NCBI GenBank assembly: GCA_029876055.1
Contig: CM056876.1
Coordinates: 2,294,001-2,358,000 of the forward strand
DNA from: Madurella fahalii
Taxonomy: Eukaryota > Ascomycota > Sordariomycetes > Sordariales
Direction: 5' to 3'
Length of the DNA: 64,000 nucleotides
Shown: one piece after another, positions 31,001 through 42,519 of the stretch
How the letters are laid out: every line of letters starts with the position of its first letter
How positions within the stretch are numbered: position 1 is the first letter of the stretch
Notes under the pieces: model-generated
Database searches by the model: none
What the model saw: only the letters and a program-made list of their open reading frames with translations
What the model was told of the DNA's origin: nothing
Program-made: the position numbers and the translations under genes

Positions 31001-34000
31001 ACTCAACAACGTCACCGACACGACGCTGCAATCCATGTTCAAAGAGCTTCGGGAGATGATGGAAGCAAAGCATCAACAGTGGTTCGCGAGTCACCTGGTG
31101 GAAGAGCGGGCCAAGATGCAACCAAACTACCACCACGTCTACCTCGAGCTCGTCAAGCAGTTTGAGGACAGGGCGCTGTGGGCGGAGGTCCTGAGGGAGA
31201 CGTATATCAGCGTCTCGCGCATGCTGAACTCCGAGTTGACAATGCAGAACTCGACCGAGAGGACACATCTGAAGAACCTCGGCGGCTGGCTCGGCCTCTT
31301 GACCCTCGCACGCGACAAGCCGATCAAGCAAAAGAATATCGCGTTCAAGCAGCTTCTCATCGAAGCACATGACACCAAGCGCCTGATCGTGGTGATCCCT
31401 TTCGTGTGCAAGGTTCTGATTCAGGGCGCGACCTCGAACGTCTTCAGGCCGCCCAATCCCTGGTTGATGGACATCATCCATCTCTTGATCGAGCTCTACC
31501 ACAATGCCGAGCTGAAGCTTAATCTAAAGTTTGAAATCGAGGTCCTGTGCAAGGGCCTTAGCCTGGACCACAAGGCCATTGAGCCGTCTGGAGAGATCAT
31601 TAACCGGGCGCCCGTCGAGGAGATAGGCGACATCTTGGGGCAAGAGACGATCGATAATTTTGAGAGTCTTTCCCTTAACGGAATGCCCGGCGTCAACAGT
31701 TCCCTCTCGGCCCACCCCGCCCTTGCGATACCTGACCTTGGCCCCAGCCTGTCGATTCCTCCGACCGAGGTCGTCAGCGCTCCCAAGTTGCACGAGATCG
31801 TTCGTCAAGCATTGACTCGCGCTCTGCAGGACATCATCCAGCCTGTTGTCGATCGATCCGTCACCATCGCGGCGATATCGACGCACCAGATGGTTCGCAA
31901 GGACTTCGCCACCGAGCCGGACGAGAACCGGGTGCGGACAGCGGCGATCAATATGGTCAAGTCCACAGCCGGCAGCTTGGCGCTTGTCACGTCCAAAGAG
32001 CCTCTGCGCGCAAACTTTGCCAATTACCTACGCAACCTTTCAACCGATCTTCCCCAAGGGTTGCCCGAGGGCATCATCATGCTCTGTGTCAACTCGAATC
32101 TCGAACTGGCCTCGAGCGTGATTGAGAAATCGGCAGAGGAGCGTGCGGTTCCCGAGATCGAGGATCTCATCGAGGCCGAGCTTGAGTCGCGCCGCCGCCA
32201 CAGAGTTCAGCGGCCGTCTGAGCCCTACTATGACCAGACCACACTAAGCCGTTGGGCCATGACGATCCCCCACCCATTCAAGCTCCAACCCAACCCCGGC
32301 GGCCTCAACGCCGAGCAGATGGCCATCTACGACGATTTCGCACGGCAGTCGAGGACACATGCTGCCGCGGCCCCTCCCTCTCATGGCCCGTCTGCGTCAG
32401 ACGGCAGGTCCCTCGCCAACGAGGTGCTCGGCGATCAGTACAGCGCCGTCACCAGTATGCCGACGCCCTCTGAGACCCCGTCAATGCCCCATCTAGGCGT
32501 GCAGCTCCAGCACTACCCCCAGGCTCACCTCGGGTTGGCGAATCGTCGGCAGGCCGGGCTCAATCAGATCGACTCGAGGAACGTCGCTGACAGGGTTACC
32601 AAGCTCCTTGAGCAATTGTCGAACGCCGCTTCTAGCGCCCCGGAGGCTCATTTCAGCGACCTTTCCCGGGGCCATACCGTCTTGGATCTTATCGACGCTC
32701 TCATCCAAACCATCATCGAGACGCAGCAGACGTCGGAGGATTTCGCTGGGTACGCCGCAACCCAGATCGTCCAGCTTCTCTTCCGGCAGCCCGAGGGCAG
32801 CCTGCTGCTGGAGAGCTTGGTCCATGTCCTTGAGAGCCTACGAAAGATTGCGGGCGCCGGGTTCAGTGAGCAGATCCGCAACCTGTTCCACCAGCAGCCA
32901 GGAAACTTGTTCCTCCATCTACCCCTCATCGCTGCGTTGCTCGGGACAGACCTGCTCAACTGGCGGAGCATCGACGTAGCAATGGCAAAAGCGCTAGAGC
33001 AGCGAAAGGAAGGTTCCATCGAGTTCCTCGAGCAGCTCATGGATCTCACCCTTCTCAATGATAGCCCGCTTGCGCTCTATGCCGACTTTGTCCAGAGTCT
33101 AGAGGAGGCGTGGTCGTGGATCACGGAGGATCCCAACGTGCCAGCAGGAGAACGCTTCAAGTCCAAGGTGCTGGCTCCGCCGCCAGAACTACCCGCCAGC
33201 TTGACTGCGGAGGAAGTTACAGCCATTCAGCAGGATCAGATGGACTATGTGTTTGATGAATGGATCCATCTCTGCGGCAATCGCTTTGCCACAGACAGAT
33301 CGGCCATGATCTTCGCGCAACAGATGCACGCGCGGCGAGTGGTCGTCACCAAGGAAGACTTCTTCATCTTTACCCGCCAGGCCCTCGACAAGTCTGTCGA
33401 ACGCTTCGAGCAGAGCATCCAGTCTGGCCGTGGCCCGACCGAGGCGTACCAAGCAGTTGACGCCCTTGTCCGGATGATTATCATCTTCGTCAAGGTGCAC
33501 CAGGACGATGACGACGCCGTCGACCAGTCACCGGCTGCCGCGTTTCTGGACAGCATTGCTTCTCTTGGAGTGTTGATACTGAATGATCATCACGTCAAGC
33601 GTGGGGAGAACTTCAACCAGAAAGTGTTTTTCCGCTTCTTCTCGGATCTTCTCCACGAGGTGGCTGATCTGGCCGAACAGCTGCCCGAGAGCGATTGTGA
33701 GCAGATTATCCTGAAGTTTGCAGCACGTTTTTCGGATCTCCAACCGAGGCACTACCCAGGTTTCGTGTACGGTTTCACGAGCCTCTTGTCGCATAGGTGC
33801 TTCATGCCCGTGATCCTCCGGCTGCCCCGTGATGCGGGTTGTGCGCCGTTTACGAAGCTGCTTACTCAACTCCTTTCGTACTTGGGCGACTTGCTGAAGC
33901 CATTCAATGTCTCAACCTTGGCGAAGGAGATGTACCAGGCAGTTCTGAAGCTGTTGGCCGTCCTCCACCACGATTTCCCGCAGTTTCTGGCCGCCACTCA

Positions 34001-34832
34001 TGTGCACCTGTGCCAGAGCCTGCCGCCACACGCAACGCAACTCATCAACTTGATCCTTGCGGCGAGCCCGCCGTCCTTTAGCAAGCTAGCCGATCCGTTT
34101 CAGCCAGGGCTCAAGGTGGACAGGATTCCCGATATGAAAGAAGCACCCGCGACTGCATATGATGCTGCCGGCGTGCTCCGCGAAATCGGCCTTCTCGATA
34201 TATTGGAGCAGACGCTGCAGAATGGACCCTCGGAAGATGCCATCGCCCAGATTAGCCACGCGATCAACAGGGCCGACGAAGAGGCGTCGACTTTCGGCTT
34301 TGTGCCCGTTGCGGTGAACCGGAGGGTCATTGATGCGGTGGTAGCGCACTTTGCGAGCTTCGCCGTCAACCGCGCGGCGTCTAAGAGTGATACCCCCATC
34401 TTTGTGCCTGGTGCTGCGGATATCAAGACGCTGCACATGCTCGTCACGGAGCTATCTCCGGAGGCCCGGTATTACCTCCTGACTAGCATGGTCAACGAGC
34501 TCAGGTACGCCAACGCGTCGACCAACTACTTTAGCCATGCGCTTCTGGACATCTTTGGCCACGACATGTCGGACCCCGAGGAGACGGATATCCGCCAGCA
34601 GATTGTGCGCATCCTTCTCGAGAGATTGGTGGGCTACTGGCCGCAGCCGTGGGGTTTGATGATTACGACGCTCGAGTTGCTCCGCAACGACAAGTATCAA
34701 TTTTTTGAACTGCCGTTCATCAAGGCGACTCCAGAGGTGTGCCGGCTCCCGTCTTTCGAACATGGATGAGGGCTAATATTTTTGTAATAGGTTGCCGAGC
34801 GGTTCGCGACTATCCTGCGCGCCGCGTCCTAG
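28028..34832 (+). CDS. NOT1: CCR4-NOT complex scaffold subunit NOT1
   Basis: Four exons: 28028-28285, 28376-28700, 28783-34736 and 34791-34832; 2192 aa. The first is a Ser/Pro-rich start, MVPQPRPGTFSPSP, leading into LTKIAVAQVYLLLSTIKED; the last adds VAERFATILRAAS. The N-terminal helical region is long (to about 900). The CAF1-binding MIF4G domain covers about 920-1130 (KIQFALNNVTDTTLQSMFKE to RPPNPWLMDIIHLLIELYH, LNLKFEIEVLCKGLSLD). The CAF40-binding DUF3819 region follows at about 1190-1350 (LHEIVRQALTRALQDIIQPV, STHQMVRKDFATE). The C-terminal NOT1 superfamily homology domain ends with LLTSMVNELRYANASTNYFS and ERLVGYWPQPWGLMITTLEL, which binds NOT2/NOT3-5. The protein organises the deadenylases CAF1 and CCR4 and couples them to mRNA decay, translation and transcription in cytoplasm and nucleus. 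Length agrees with yeast (2108) and human (2376) NOT1. Confidence 0.97.
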
Positions 34833-35626
34833 AGCGGAGGCACACTCAGCGAGGGATGAACGGATGAATGGGCAAGAGAGCCTGGAGATGGCACTCATTT
34901 TGGACGTACTAGCTATCTCCCACTGGGCGAGGGTATGGAGGAGTTAGAATGACATGGACTCTGCAAGGCAACGGGAATAACCCAGGACACATACTCAAGT
35001 GGCGGGATGTCAAGCCATGATCGCCGAGCGTTTGCATTATGCATGCATTCCACGAGCGCACTTTTCTTCTCCTTTACCGGTATGACTACGCTTAGATGAC
35101 ATATCATGGGATGGCGTTGGGAAAGGTAGAGAAACAGCGGTGCTTTCTTTTTTTCGGGGGTTGGTGCTACTATAGGAATCTCTCATGACTTCTTCGGATG
35201 ACAAGGGGCACCAGGCTCAAAGGTCCGTCATCATCGATCGCCCTGTCCTGGTGTGATCGGAAACTGTGTAGGTAGTTTTGTATTGTACCATTAAAGTATT
35301 GTCTATTATACGTGGTTATGGGAACAGCATGGCTCACTTTCCTTTCTCACTTTTGCTTCCTCTGACGGACTCGGACCACATCGGATGACCTGGCAGCGTA
35401 CTTCAAAGCTCACTTTACTCGGGCTTGTCGCGTAGTCTGTCAAACCAACAAACCCGCAATAGTTTGCTTCTTCCCGGGCGTGACGACACAACGTACAATG
35501 GGTAATTCCGTTAATTGTGTCCTCGATAGGTAAAGAGTACCGATTTCGGGGATGCGGGGTGTAAGTGAGGGTTGAGCCCAAGTCCGTTAGATATCTTTCT
35601 TTTTCCCAATGTTGATTCTTCCCCAA

Positions 35627-36046
35627 TCAGGGTTCTGGTGCCTCTTGAGGCGGAATGATGACATCAACTTCTCCATTTTCTAGATCTACTTGAAATATGC
35701 GGGTGTATTCACGCTTTACAAACATGAAATTGGACACAGGGGAGTGACTGGTTTCAGGAGGTCGGGAAGCAAAGCTTATGATATATTCAGGATGTGCATC
35801 ATCCAACAGGAATTTATGATTGGTGATCAATAGCATATCAAGATTCTCACACCCCCCCCCCCCCCCCCCCTGTCGGTGAGGACGGTGGTGTTGAAGACGG
35901 TGATCAAGGCGGTGAAGAGTTGGGATGGAGGGGTCATAGCCGGTGGTGAAATGGCGTGGACGCTCGTTCATTGGCTGTAGCTGCAGTCTTGAGGCACTGC
36001 GAACTGAGGTGCCGGAGACGATCAAACCGGGGAGATCGCCAACCAC
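35627..36046 (-). CDS. weak open frame, possible small or decayed gene
   Basis: 139 codons reading through the poly-C tract as a Gly run. The C-terminal half (LLITNHKFLLDDAHPEYIIS to NFMFVKREYTRIFQVDLE) has an ordinary soluble-protein composition. The N-terminal half is His/Arg/Gln rich. I do not recognise it. The frame depends on the exact length of a C19 homopolymer, and no flanking exon was found, so it may be chance or a remnant. Confidence 0.2.
   Translation of the reverse strand: MVGDLPGLIVSGTSVRSASRLQLQPMNERPRHFTTGYDPSIPTLHRLDHRLQHHRPHRQGGGGGGCENLDMLLITNHKFLLDDAHPEYIISFASRPPETSHSPVSNFMFVKREYTRIFQVDLENGEVDVIIPPQEAPEP
35852..35870. repeat. C19 homopolymer
   Basis: Nineteen consecutive C on the plus strand, inside a gene-poor region and in the middle of a weak minus-strand frame. 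Confidence 0.9.
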
Positions 36047-36805
36047 CTGGTTTACACCGCGGTGGACGGACCGACAAGGCGGGGGATTGGTATGGATTGG
36101 GCCATATTTCTGTACATTTCCGTCTGGAACTGATGGTTGGTTGCGGCTAAGACAGGGTCCCCTCTGAGCCCTGCCCTCCCTTGTAAGAAGGGTCGTATGA
36201 GTGCACGTTCCAAATCAGTCGATTAGCAAGAGTACGTGATACAGGGAGAGAACTCGGTGAGGCGTTGTATTGTTATGAAGATGAAAAAGATGAAAAGAAA
36301 GCAAGAATATCAACACACTCGAACGTCGCCTCCCTCTCCACGCCGTGGCAGGGAGAAGCCAGAGAATCAAGGGACCTGAATCAGGGGTCCTAACCCCGTT
36401 TTTGGGAGCGTCTCACAAATCGGAATGCAAAACGTGCAGACCTCGCTTCTGCCGCCCTCTCCACTGCTTCAGTAGCGGGACCAACGAAAAAATCTCCCGC
36501 CGAACGCGCAAGAGGGAAAGTCCGAGCGGGGTACTTGGCCTGGGGCAGCAGACGGAAAGAAGCAATCGAAGCAAATGAAGCCATCCTATTGGTCGGCGAT
36601 TTTCGGAACTCAGTCGCTGCAAACGTGCTAGCGCTGCGGGGAGAGAAGGCTGTCAGCCGTGGGCCCGTGGCAACGGCCGGATGGGCAACGCTGCGAGCAC
36701 ACACAGTTACCAGAGCTTTTTGTTGTTCGGTAGGCACATTGCTTTTGGCATCTCGGAGGTTGGTACTCTTCGTTGGCACTTGGAGGCACCATGGCTGGAT
36801 CTTTC

Positions 36806-36806
<1 letters not shown>

Positions 36807-36839
<33 letters not shown>
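36807..36839. repeat. (TA)n microsatellite
   Basis: Alternating AT with one GTA interruption over about 33 bp, followed by T-rich sequence. Confidence 0.9.
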
Positions 36840-38222
36840 CTTCTTTTTCCCTTCTTGTGCCGCTTCATTTCGCTATTTTTTTTTTTTCTTAGGTAGTCGG
36901 ATGAGGATGAAGCTGGGGTATTTACTTGGGGCTCGCGCGGTGACCACGGAAACAATCGAATGCCGGCTAAGGCGGTGAAGTGTTTGTGGATCCAAGAGTC
37001 GAACGGCAAAGTGAGGGACGGATTCCACTGCCTTTGTTATCGTTCCGGCAGGTATGATACAAGCGGGGCTGGTAATAGAACCCAACCCTCGGCTGCATTT
37101 CACCGTGGTGTCCTCTGTACGTAGCAGAAGAGTCCAGGTACATACTGTAGCCTGTCAAGGCTGTCATAGCGGAGGATGCTGATGTCACCGATCAGCAAGT
37201 GTGCACTGCAAAAGCAGTATCCGTACGAAAAAGAAAAGGCCCCACGATGACGGAAAGCTGGGAACGTAACCGGCTTGTCTCGCCATCGTCTCCTCATCGT
37301 CTCTTCCTGCTTCCGGCTCTGTGCCCATCTCGGCCGATCTGGCTCTCGTGCCGTTCTTCTGAGAAGTCCTGACACAAGAAAAATTATTGTGGAGCCTGAC
37401 ATGTGGGTGCCTTTGCCCAGCTGAGCCGCGTGCTTGCTGTTTGCAGGTTTTCTCGCATTGCCTGCATTCTCGCAGCTCGCTTCATGGGGGGCCTGGACGC
37501 TGCAGCAAACCTGCAGGGTGCCGCACGGCGCTTGGGGCCACACAGCGCTTGGGGCCACACAAATTCGAGGGAGCTCAACTCCAAAAGTGGGTTCATACCG
37601 CCTTTTGGAAAAATCGATGGGTCCCGTTGTCGCCATCCTTGTCGCGTCTTTGGGTCCTGTGGTTGGCTCCTCGTCCCGTCCGTCTCCAAGTCTTGGCAGA
37701 GCCTGGGTTCTGGCGTCGAAAGCTGTCGCCCCTTCCATCATCCCAAACGCACCCGGCCATTCCCACTCTCCAAACGGCAGAAGAAAAAAAAAAAAGTTAC
37801 GGCAGTTTCCCTCGTGTCTCCCGTCGCCCACAGGCCCCCCCCCCCCAATTACCGAACTATCCGCCTGCCCTTTTGTTCTTTTTTTTTTCTTTTTTTTTTT
37901 TTTCTTCCCACTCCTCCTTGCTCGTGTGTTATCCCTTACTTGCGAATTTCCCTTCCCTTAATTCCGAGACTGTCTTTTCGTCTTTGGTACGGCATTCTTG
38001 TGGGGATTTTCCTGTTGGGCTTGGGACTTACACGGCATCGAACCGTGCGTTTTGAGTTTGGCGCGGCATAAAAAAGTTCCTGGCGGCAGCTCGTCCAAGT
38101 CGCGAGACACAACAGTTTTGTTTTGGAAGCGCATAGCATAGCGGAGAATAACGGTCTCCGATCCAAGTCGCAAATCAGTCGCATTGTTCATTTGTCGGAC
38201 TGTCTTTGCGTCGTTCGCAGCC

Positions 38223-39569
38223 ATGCCGCCCTATAACACCCGTCACAAGACGGTCTCTCTGCAAACGCTGGGCATCCGCGTCCCTGGTACACAGTCCGCC
38301 CGCGCCCCTGCGAATCGAGCCTCTCCCACCAGCGCCTCTCCGATATCCATGGCTTCACCGGCACCGCTCTCCAAAGACGACCAGCCGCCGGCGAAGAAGT
38401 TAAAACGCGCCTTCAGCGAAGACGCAGACGACGCGCTAGCATCCGAGCGATTGCCCAAGAAACGCGACTATGCGATCAAGCCCGAAAACACACCGCCGCC
38501 GTCACCGCCCGCCAAGCGCCCGTCGATCGAAATGGGCGACAACGAAGTCGCAGTTCCCAAGGTCATCGACATGGAGGGCATCAATGATGAGATTGTCGAG
38601 GCCGTCATAATTCAGCTACAAAATACGAGGAATCGGCCTCATCTGGTGAAGGAGCTGACGGCGGTTCTCATGGAGCAGCTCAAGATTGTCCAACAGTAGG
38701 TCCAACGGCCCACAACCCCCTCCCAACTCTCCATTGACCATCACCAGCTCACATTCTATCTTTACAGGTCTGCGAACCCTTGTGCTATCATCTCGTCGAG
38801 GTTAGCCACGTACCTCAAGCGGCCGGGCTGGTCGGCACTGGCCCCCTGCCCTCTCGCAAAGGAGCTCGAGTCGGTCCACCCCCGGCGCACATACTTCTAC
38901 CTAACCACATGCCCGCACCAACCGCTGCCGGACCCGGCGCAGACAGCATCGCTGAGCCATCCCGCCCACGGCCGAGCCATCATCTCGCCAAGCCCGTCGA
39001 GCGCGGCGTCCAACTCGGCTGACGAATCCGACCTGGAAAGGCGGCGTGAGCTCAGCCCGAGCCCCGAGGTCGACTTGTCGAGCCCTGAGTTCGACGATAT
39101 GGACGACGACTTTGGCATGCCCAGCACCCCCATCGGCTCCTTCTCCCTCCGCAGTGGCTTCTACATGCCGCCGTCGCGGCTAACCCACGGCGAGTCCGGG
39201 CGCAACAATCGCGCTGCGTCCCCCCCGCTTGAGAAGGACGAGAAGGAGTTTACGCAGACGGCCGATGGCCTGCAGAAACGGTTGCAGAAGCGGAAGCTCG
39301 GCACCGATCTGTCGGTCGATCAGACGACGGTGAGCATGGATCTCGAGAGGGACGACAGCTCGCTGTTCGGCGTCATGTCAGCCGGCGGCCTGAACAGCAT
39401 CTCGTTCGTCTCCAGCCCTGCCATCCGGCCGTCCACAGTGTCTCTCAACTTTGGGAGGAAAGACGGCGAGATGGACAGCTGGGTGAAACTGGAGGGCATG
39501 CTGGAGTGGGACCGCAGTCCCGAGAATATCGAGCTCGACGAGCTCGACGGGCTGTTGGATGATTACTGA
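38223..39569 (+). CDS. GDS1-type winged-helix nuclear protein
   Basis: Two exons, 38223-38695 and 38768-39569, 424 aa; 72-bp intron with GTAGGT donor. The N-terminus MPPYNTRHKTVSLQTLGI and a basic motif (PPAKKLKRAF, about 55-64) point to a nuclear protein. A compact helical block at about 117-208 runs from DMEGINDEIVEAVIIQL through NRPHLVKELTAVLMEQL and ANPCAIISSRLATYLKR to LESVHPRRTYFYLTTCPHQP. I recall this as the winged-helix domain named after yeast Gds1 in filamentous ascomycetes; the intron splits it between VQQ and SANP. The rest is Ser/Pro rich, with an acidic C-terminus (ENIELDELDGLLDDY). A role in transcription regulation is inferred from the fold; targets are unknown. Confidence 0.82.
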
Positions 39570-40561
39570 TGACGACGTTGGCCACGCGACAAGTGTACGA
39601 TGAAGAAAGGCTGCACAGGGTGGTACCGGCAGCTTTGTTATGATTTCCCCTCTTTTCAATTTTTATCGTCCAGGCGTTTTTTTTTTTTTATTGCGGGTTA
39701 TAACAGGGGCCAGGTCATCCCATAGACGAGGCTAGGTCCAACGGCGTTTCATGGCTTAGCTGATGTGGGTTGCGATTGGCGTTTCTCAAGATTGAGAGGG
39801 TGGCGGGCGGCTGCAGCATCTGCGTTGCAAATTTGCTATTTTTACGTCGGGATGCTCTTGCCAGGTTTGTTTCTCTCTCAATGATTTCTTCTATTTTCTC
39901 TCCTCACTTTCCATCTCGTAAAGAAAAGGGGGCTTGGGCGCTATGAGGGACGAATCCCCGGAGTGGGAAAACGGGCAACAGAAGCTCGAAAGAGGGAAGG
40001 TCAGGCAAAACAAAAGGAGGATGGAGATCAGAAAAGAAAAGGTCGGAACGGGCCCCGAGATGGAAAATGCTTTGGGACACAGAACACTTGTATTTGTAAC
40101 ACTAACACCTATCCTATTCTGCTCACTTGTTACGGCTGGTGGGGGGTGGTTCCTGCACCGGAGAAGAGAGGAACATCTGGTTCTTTGGCGATGGCGCGAA
40201 TGGACGGGATAGACGGGGTTTTTGTCTAGACATGTCCGTTTCTGTTGCATCGGCCGTAGTGTGTACCAAGATGGATGGTGGGTGGAGTGGAAAATATAAC
40301 CAGTCTCCAATCACGACATTGGCCCCTTGGGTGATTATGCGGCCTTGTCTATAAGCCGCAAGGCGTGCAATGAGTGATGGTTCGAGCATGGACTGGGCAT
40401 AACATTGGAGGCCAGGACTAGCGATAGGAACCCCAAGATCGTCTTGACAGCCTCACCGTCGGCTATCATTCTTCCATCGTACAGCAGGCCTCTAATATCT
40501 ATCGCACCGTACAGAACTTAGTTTACAATGCCTCTCAAGAAGGTCATGAAATACAACCCCT
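39570..40561. other. intergenic between convergent genes, nothing recognised
   Basis: 992 bp between two stop codons; holds both 3' UTRs. A T10 run is at about 39678. Confidence 0.55.
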
Positions 40562-42154
40562 TTAAGTCGGAACCCACCTTTTTACGTCTTCTTTCCCACC
40601 AGCCTGCCGGCTTTTCACTCTCAACTCGATCAGCAGCGTCGTGCCCCACTGGAAAAGCAACGGCCTCTCCAGCTTGACCACCTCGAGACCGGGCACCACC
40701 TGGGCGGCGTCCCGCACGAGCTGCTCAATGTCCCTGTTCCACCAGCACCCGTACTTCTGGAAGTGGCCCAGGGCGTTGTTGTCCAGCCGCTTATTGACAA
40801 AGTCGTACCAGCCGCGGCCGTGCTCGAGCAGGATGATGCGGCCCGTGTCGGGCTGCACCTTGGCCGCCATGTTGGCGAGCAGCTTGCCCGGATCCGCCAC
40901 GCTGCACAGGCCAAACGTCTGGACGATGGTGTCGAACTTTTCGGGGTCCTTCCCGGCCGCGGGCGACAGCCCTGCGGGCGGGTTGGGCAGGCCCTTCAGC
41001 GCATCCGCCAGCACCAGCCTGACCCTCCCGCCCAGCGCGTCCACCACCACCGCCTCCTCCCCGGCCGCGTCCCCTCCCAACCTCGGCATCGCCTCCAACC
41101 TCCGCCGCCGCATGATCTTCTTCAAACCTGGCACCGCCTCCCTCACGCGGTCTCGCGCGACACCCATCATATCCCCCGAGACATCCACCCCGGTAAAGCT
41201 AAGCACCTCGCCCTCGTAACTGCCCAGCTCCGCAACGCCCCTATCCTTGTCCTTTTCCGCCCCGCCATCGCCACTACCCTCACCACCATCCCCGCCGGCC
41301 CACAGCGACCACCCGGAGCTCCGCTGCTGCTGCTGCTGTTGCTGCGGCGTCTTCTTCTTCTCCTCCAGCACCCGCACCACCCTCTCCCTCTCCCGGCGGG
41401 CGCGCGTCTCGTCGTCCGCGTCCCGCGACAGCGCCACCACCTCGCTCCAGTCGTAGTACGCCAGGTTGCGGCCCGTGCCGACCGCCACCTCCAGCACGTG
41501 GCCGCGGGCGCGCGCCGCGAGCTCGCGCCGCAGCGAGCGGATCCCCATGACGGACTCCTCCATGTCGAGGCCCTTATCGAACGACGTGGCCGACAGGTGG
41601 GCGGCCTCCGGGGTGGACGTGTCGAGCGTGGCGGGGAGGCCGGTGGGTTGGAGGTGCGAGGCCGGGCCGCATGCGCATGCGCATGCGCTTGAGGATGCGG
41701 ATGTGGATGCGGGTGGGGATGGTTGCGGAGATGCGCTAGGGGAGGAAGGGGGTTTGTCTTCTTCTTTGAACGAGGCAGAGACCAGGAGCGACGTGTACAT
41801 CCCAATGACGAGGGCCACGCAGCCCGCGCCGACGAGGGGCCATTTGCGTTGTTGAAAGAGGACGTCGATGGATTCGGCTTTGGGATTGGAGTTTGTGGAA
41901 GAAGAGGAAGCGGAGGAGGAGGAGGAGGAGGAGGAGGAGGAGGAGGAGGAGGAGGAGGAGGAGGAGGTTGGGGTTGGTTTTGTGGCTTTGGAAGGTTGTT
42001 GGGGTTGCCTGACGGTTGCCGGTTTTACAGGCGCTTTTCGAGGTGTGCTAGATGCTCCGAATCTGGCTGAGGAGGTGAAGCTTCTTGATGAGTGCCAGCT
42101 GCTGTGAGGGCAGCACAGCTGCAGCCGGGGTGGTACCCGGAGTCGGGATGCCAT
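40562..42154 (-). CDS. OMS1: OMS1-type mitochondrial membrane-anchored methyltransferase
   Basis: Single-exon 530-aa protein. The Arg/Ser-rich start MASRLRVPPR to SSRSFTSSARFG is a mitochondrial presequence. One membrane helix, WPLVGAGCVALVIGMYTSLLV (about 105-125), follows FQQRK. SAM-binding motif I, VLEVAVGTGRN, is at 220-230, with GVDVSGDMM as the strand-2 end, FDTIVQTFGLCSV as motif IV, and HGRGWYDFVNKRLD, which I associate with the OMS1 branch. Yeast Oms1 is an inner-membrane protein found as a multicopy suppressor of respiratory defects in an oxa1 mutant; the substrate is not established. The gene is rich in simple repeats: 18 Ser (64-81), a Cys-Ala alternation, and a Gln-rich run inserted in the methyltransferase domain. 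These lengthen it beyond typical relatives. It shares a 365-bp divergent promoter with the IMPACT-type gene. Confidence 0.85.
   Translation of the reverse strand: MASRLRVPPRLQLCCPHSSWHSSRSFTSSARFGASSTPRKAPVKPATVRQPQQPSKATKPTPTSSSSSSSSSSSSSSSSSSASSSSTNSNPKAESIDVLFQQRKWPLVGAGCVALVIGMYTSLLVSASFKEEDKPPSSPSASPQPSPPASTSASSSACACACGPASHLQPTGLPATLDTSTPEAAHLSATSFDKGLDMEESVMGIRSLRRELAARARGHVLEVAVGTGRNLAYYDWSEVVALSRDADDETRARRERERVVRVLEEKKKTPQQQQQQQRSSGWSLWAGGDGGEGSGDGGAEKDKDRGVAELGSYEGEVLSFTGVDVSGDMMGVARDRVREAVPGLKKIMRRRRLEAMPRLGGDAAGEEAVVVDALGGRVRLVLADALKGLPNPPAGLSPAAGKDPEKFDTIVQTFGLCSVADPGKLLANMAAKVQPDTGRIILLEHGRGWYDFVNKRLDNNALGHFQKYGCWWNRDIEQLVRDAAQVVPGLEVVKLERPLLFQWGTTLLIELRVKSRQAGGKEDVKRWVPT
41909..41967. 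repeat. GAG/GGA trinucleotide microsatellite in OMS1
   Basis: About 19 plus-strand GAG triplets encode the poly-Ser tract on the minus strand, between the presequence and the membrane helix. Confidence 0.9.
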
Positions 42155-42519
42155 AGTGAGAGTTTCCGGAGATGCGCTATGCCAATGAATTGAGCCTGGA
42201 AATCATTTCGGACCGTTCGCCCCAATACTGTTTCACAATGTCAAAGGACCTTTGGTAAACAGAAGCGGCTAATCAGATGTTCGAGCAACTCAAAATGAGT
42301 CCGAGTTGCTCGACCAATCCAAACTTCCACTTTGAGATTATGTAAGCTAGCGAAGCTTGCAACTGCCTGCCGGGGATTGACAGGCAAGGGGTCTCTTTGA
42401 TTCGTTCCCGACCCCAGGGATTCACTCACATCACCACCTTCACGAAAACCACCACCCAGTTTCATCAAGCTTGAACCGATCTGAGATCTCGCGCAGTTCA
42501 CAATCAGCAAACCACCGAC
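42155..42519. promoter_or_regulatory. short divergent promoter, OMS1 and IMPACT-type gene
   Basis: 365 bp separate two start codons on opposite strands, so both promoters and 5' UTRs must lie here. No specific site recognised. Confidence 0.5.

Larger units (their letters stand above)
34833..38222. other. 3.4-kb gene-poor region
   Basis: Contains the NOT1 3' UTR, one weak minus-strand open frame (35627-36046), a C19 run, a (TA)n microsatellite, and T-rich and A-rich tracts near 37780-37910. No gene is convincing. Its right end should be the promoter of the GDS1-type gene. Confidence 0.5.

Noticed and set aside
37100..37831. 243-codon minus-strand frame and overlapping plus-strand frames near 37400-38070
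   Set aside because: Cross homopolymer tracts, composition is random, and frames on both strands overlap without motif.
38021..38060. tRNA T-arm-like sequence (CACGG-TTCGATG-CCGTG on the minus strand)
   Set aside because: The 5-bp stem is perfect, but no acceptor stem, D-arm or anticodon arm fits at tRNA distances.
40763..41692. 309-codon plus-strand frame opposite OMS1
   Set aside because: His/Arg/Leu-rich mirror frame; no motif.
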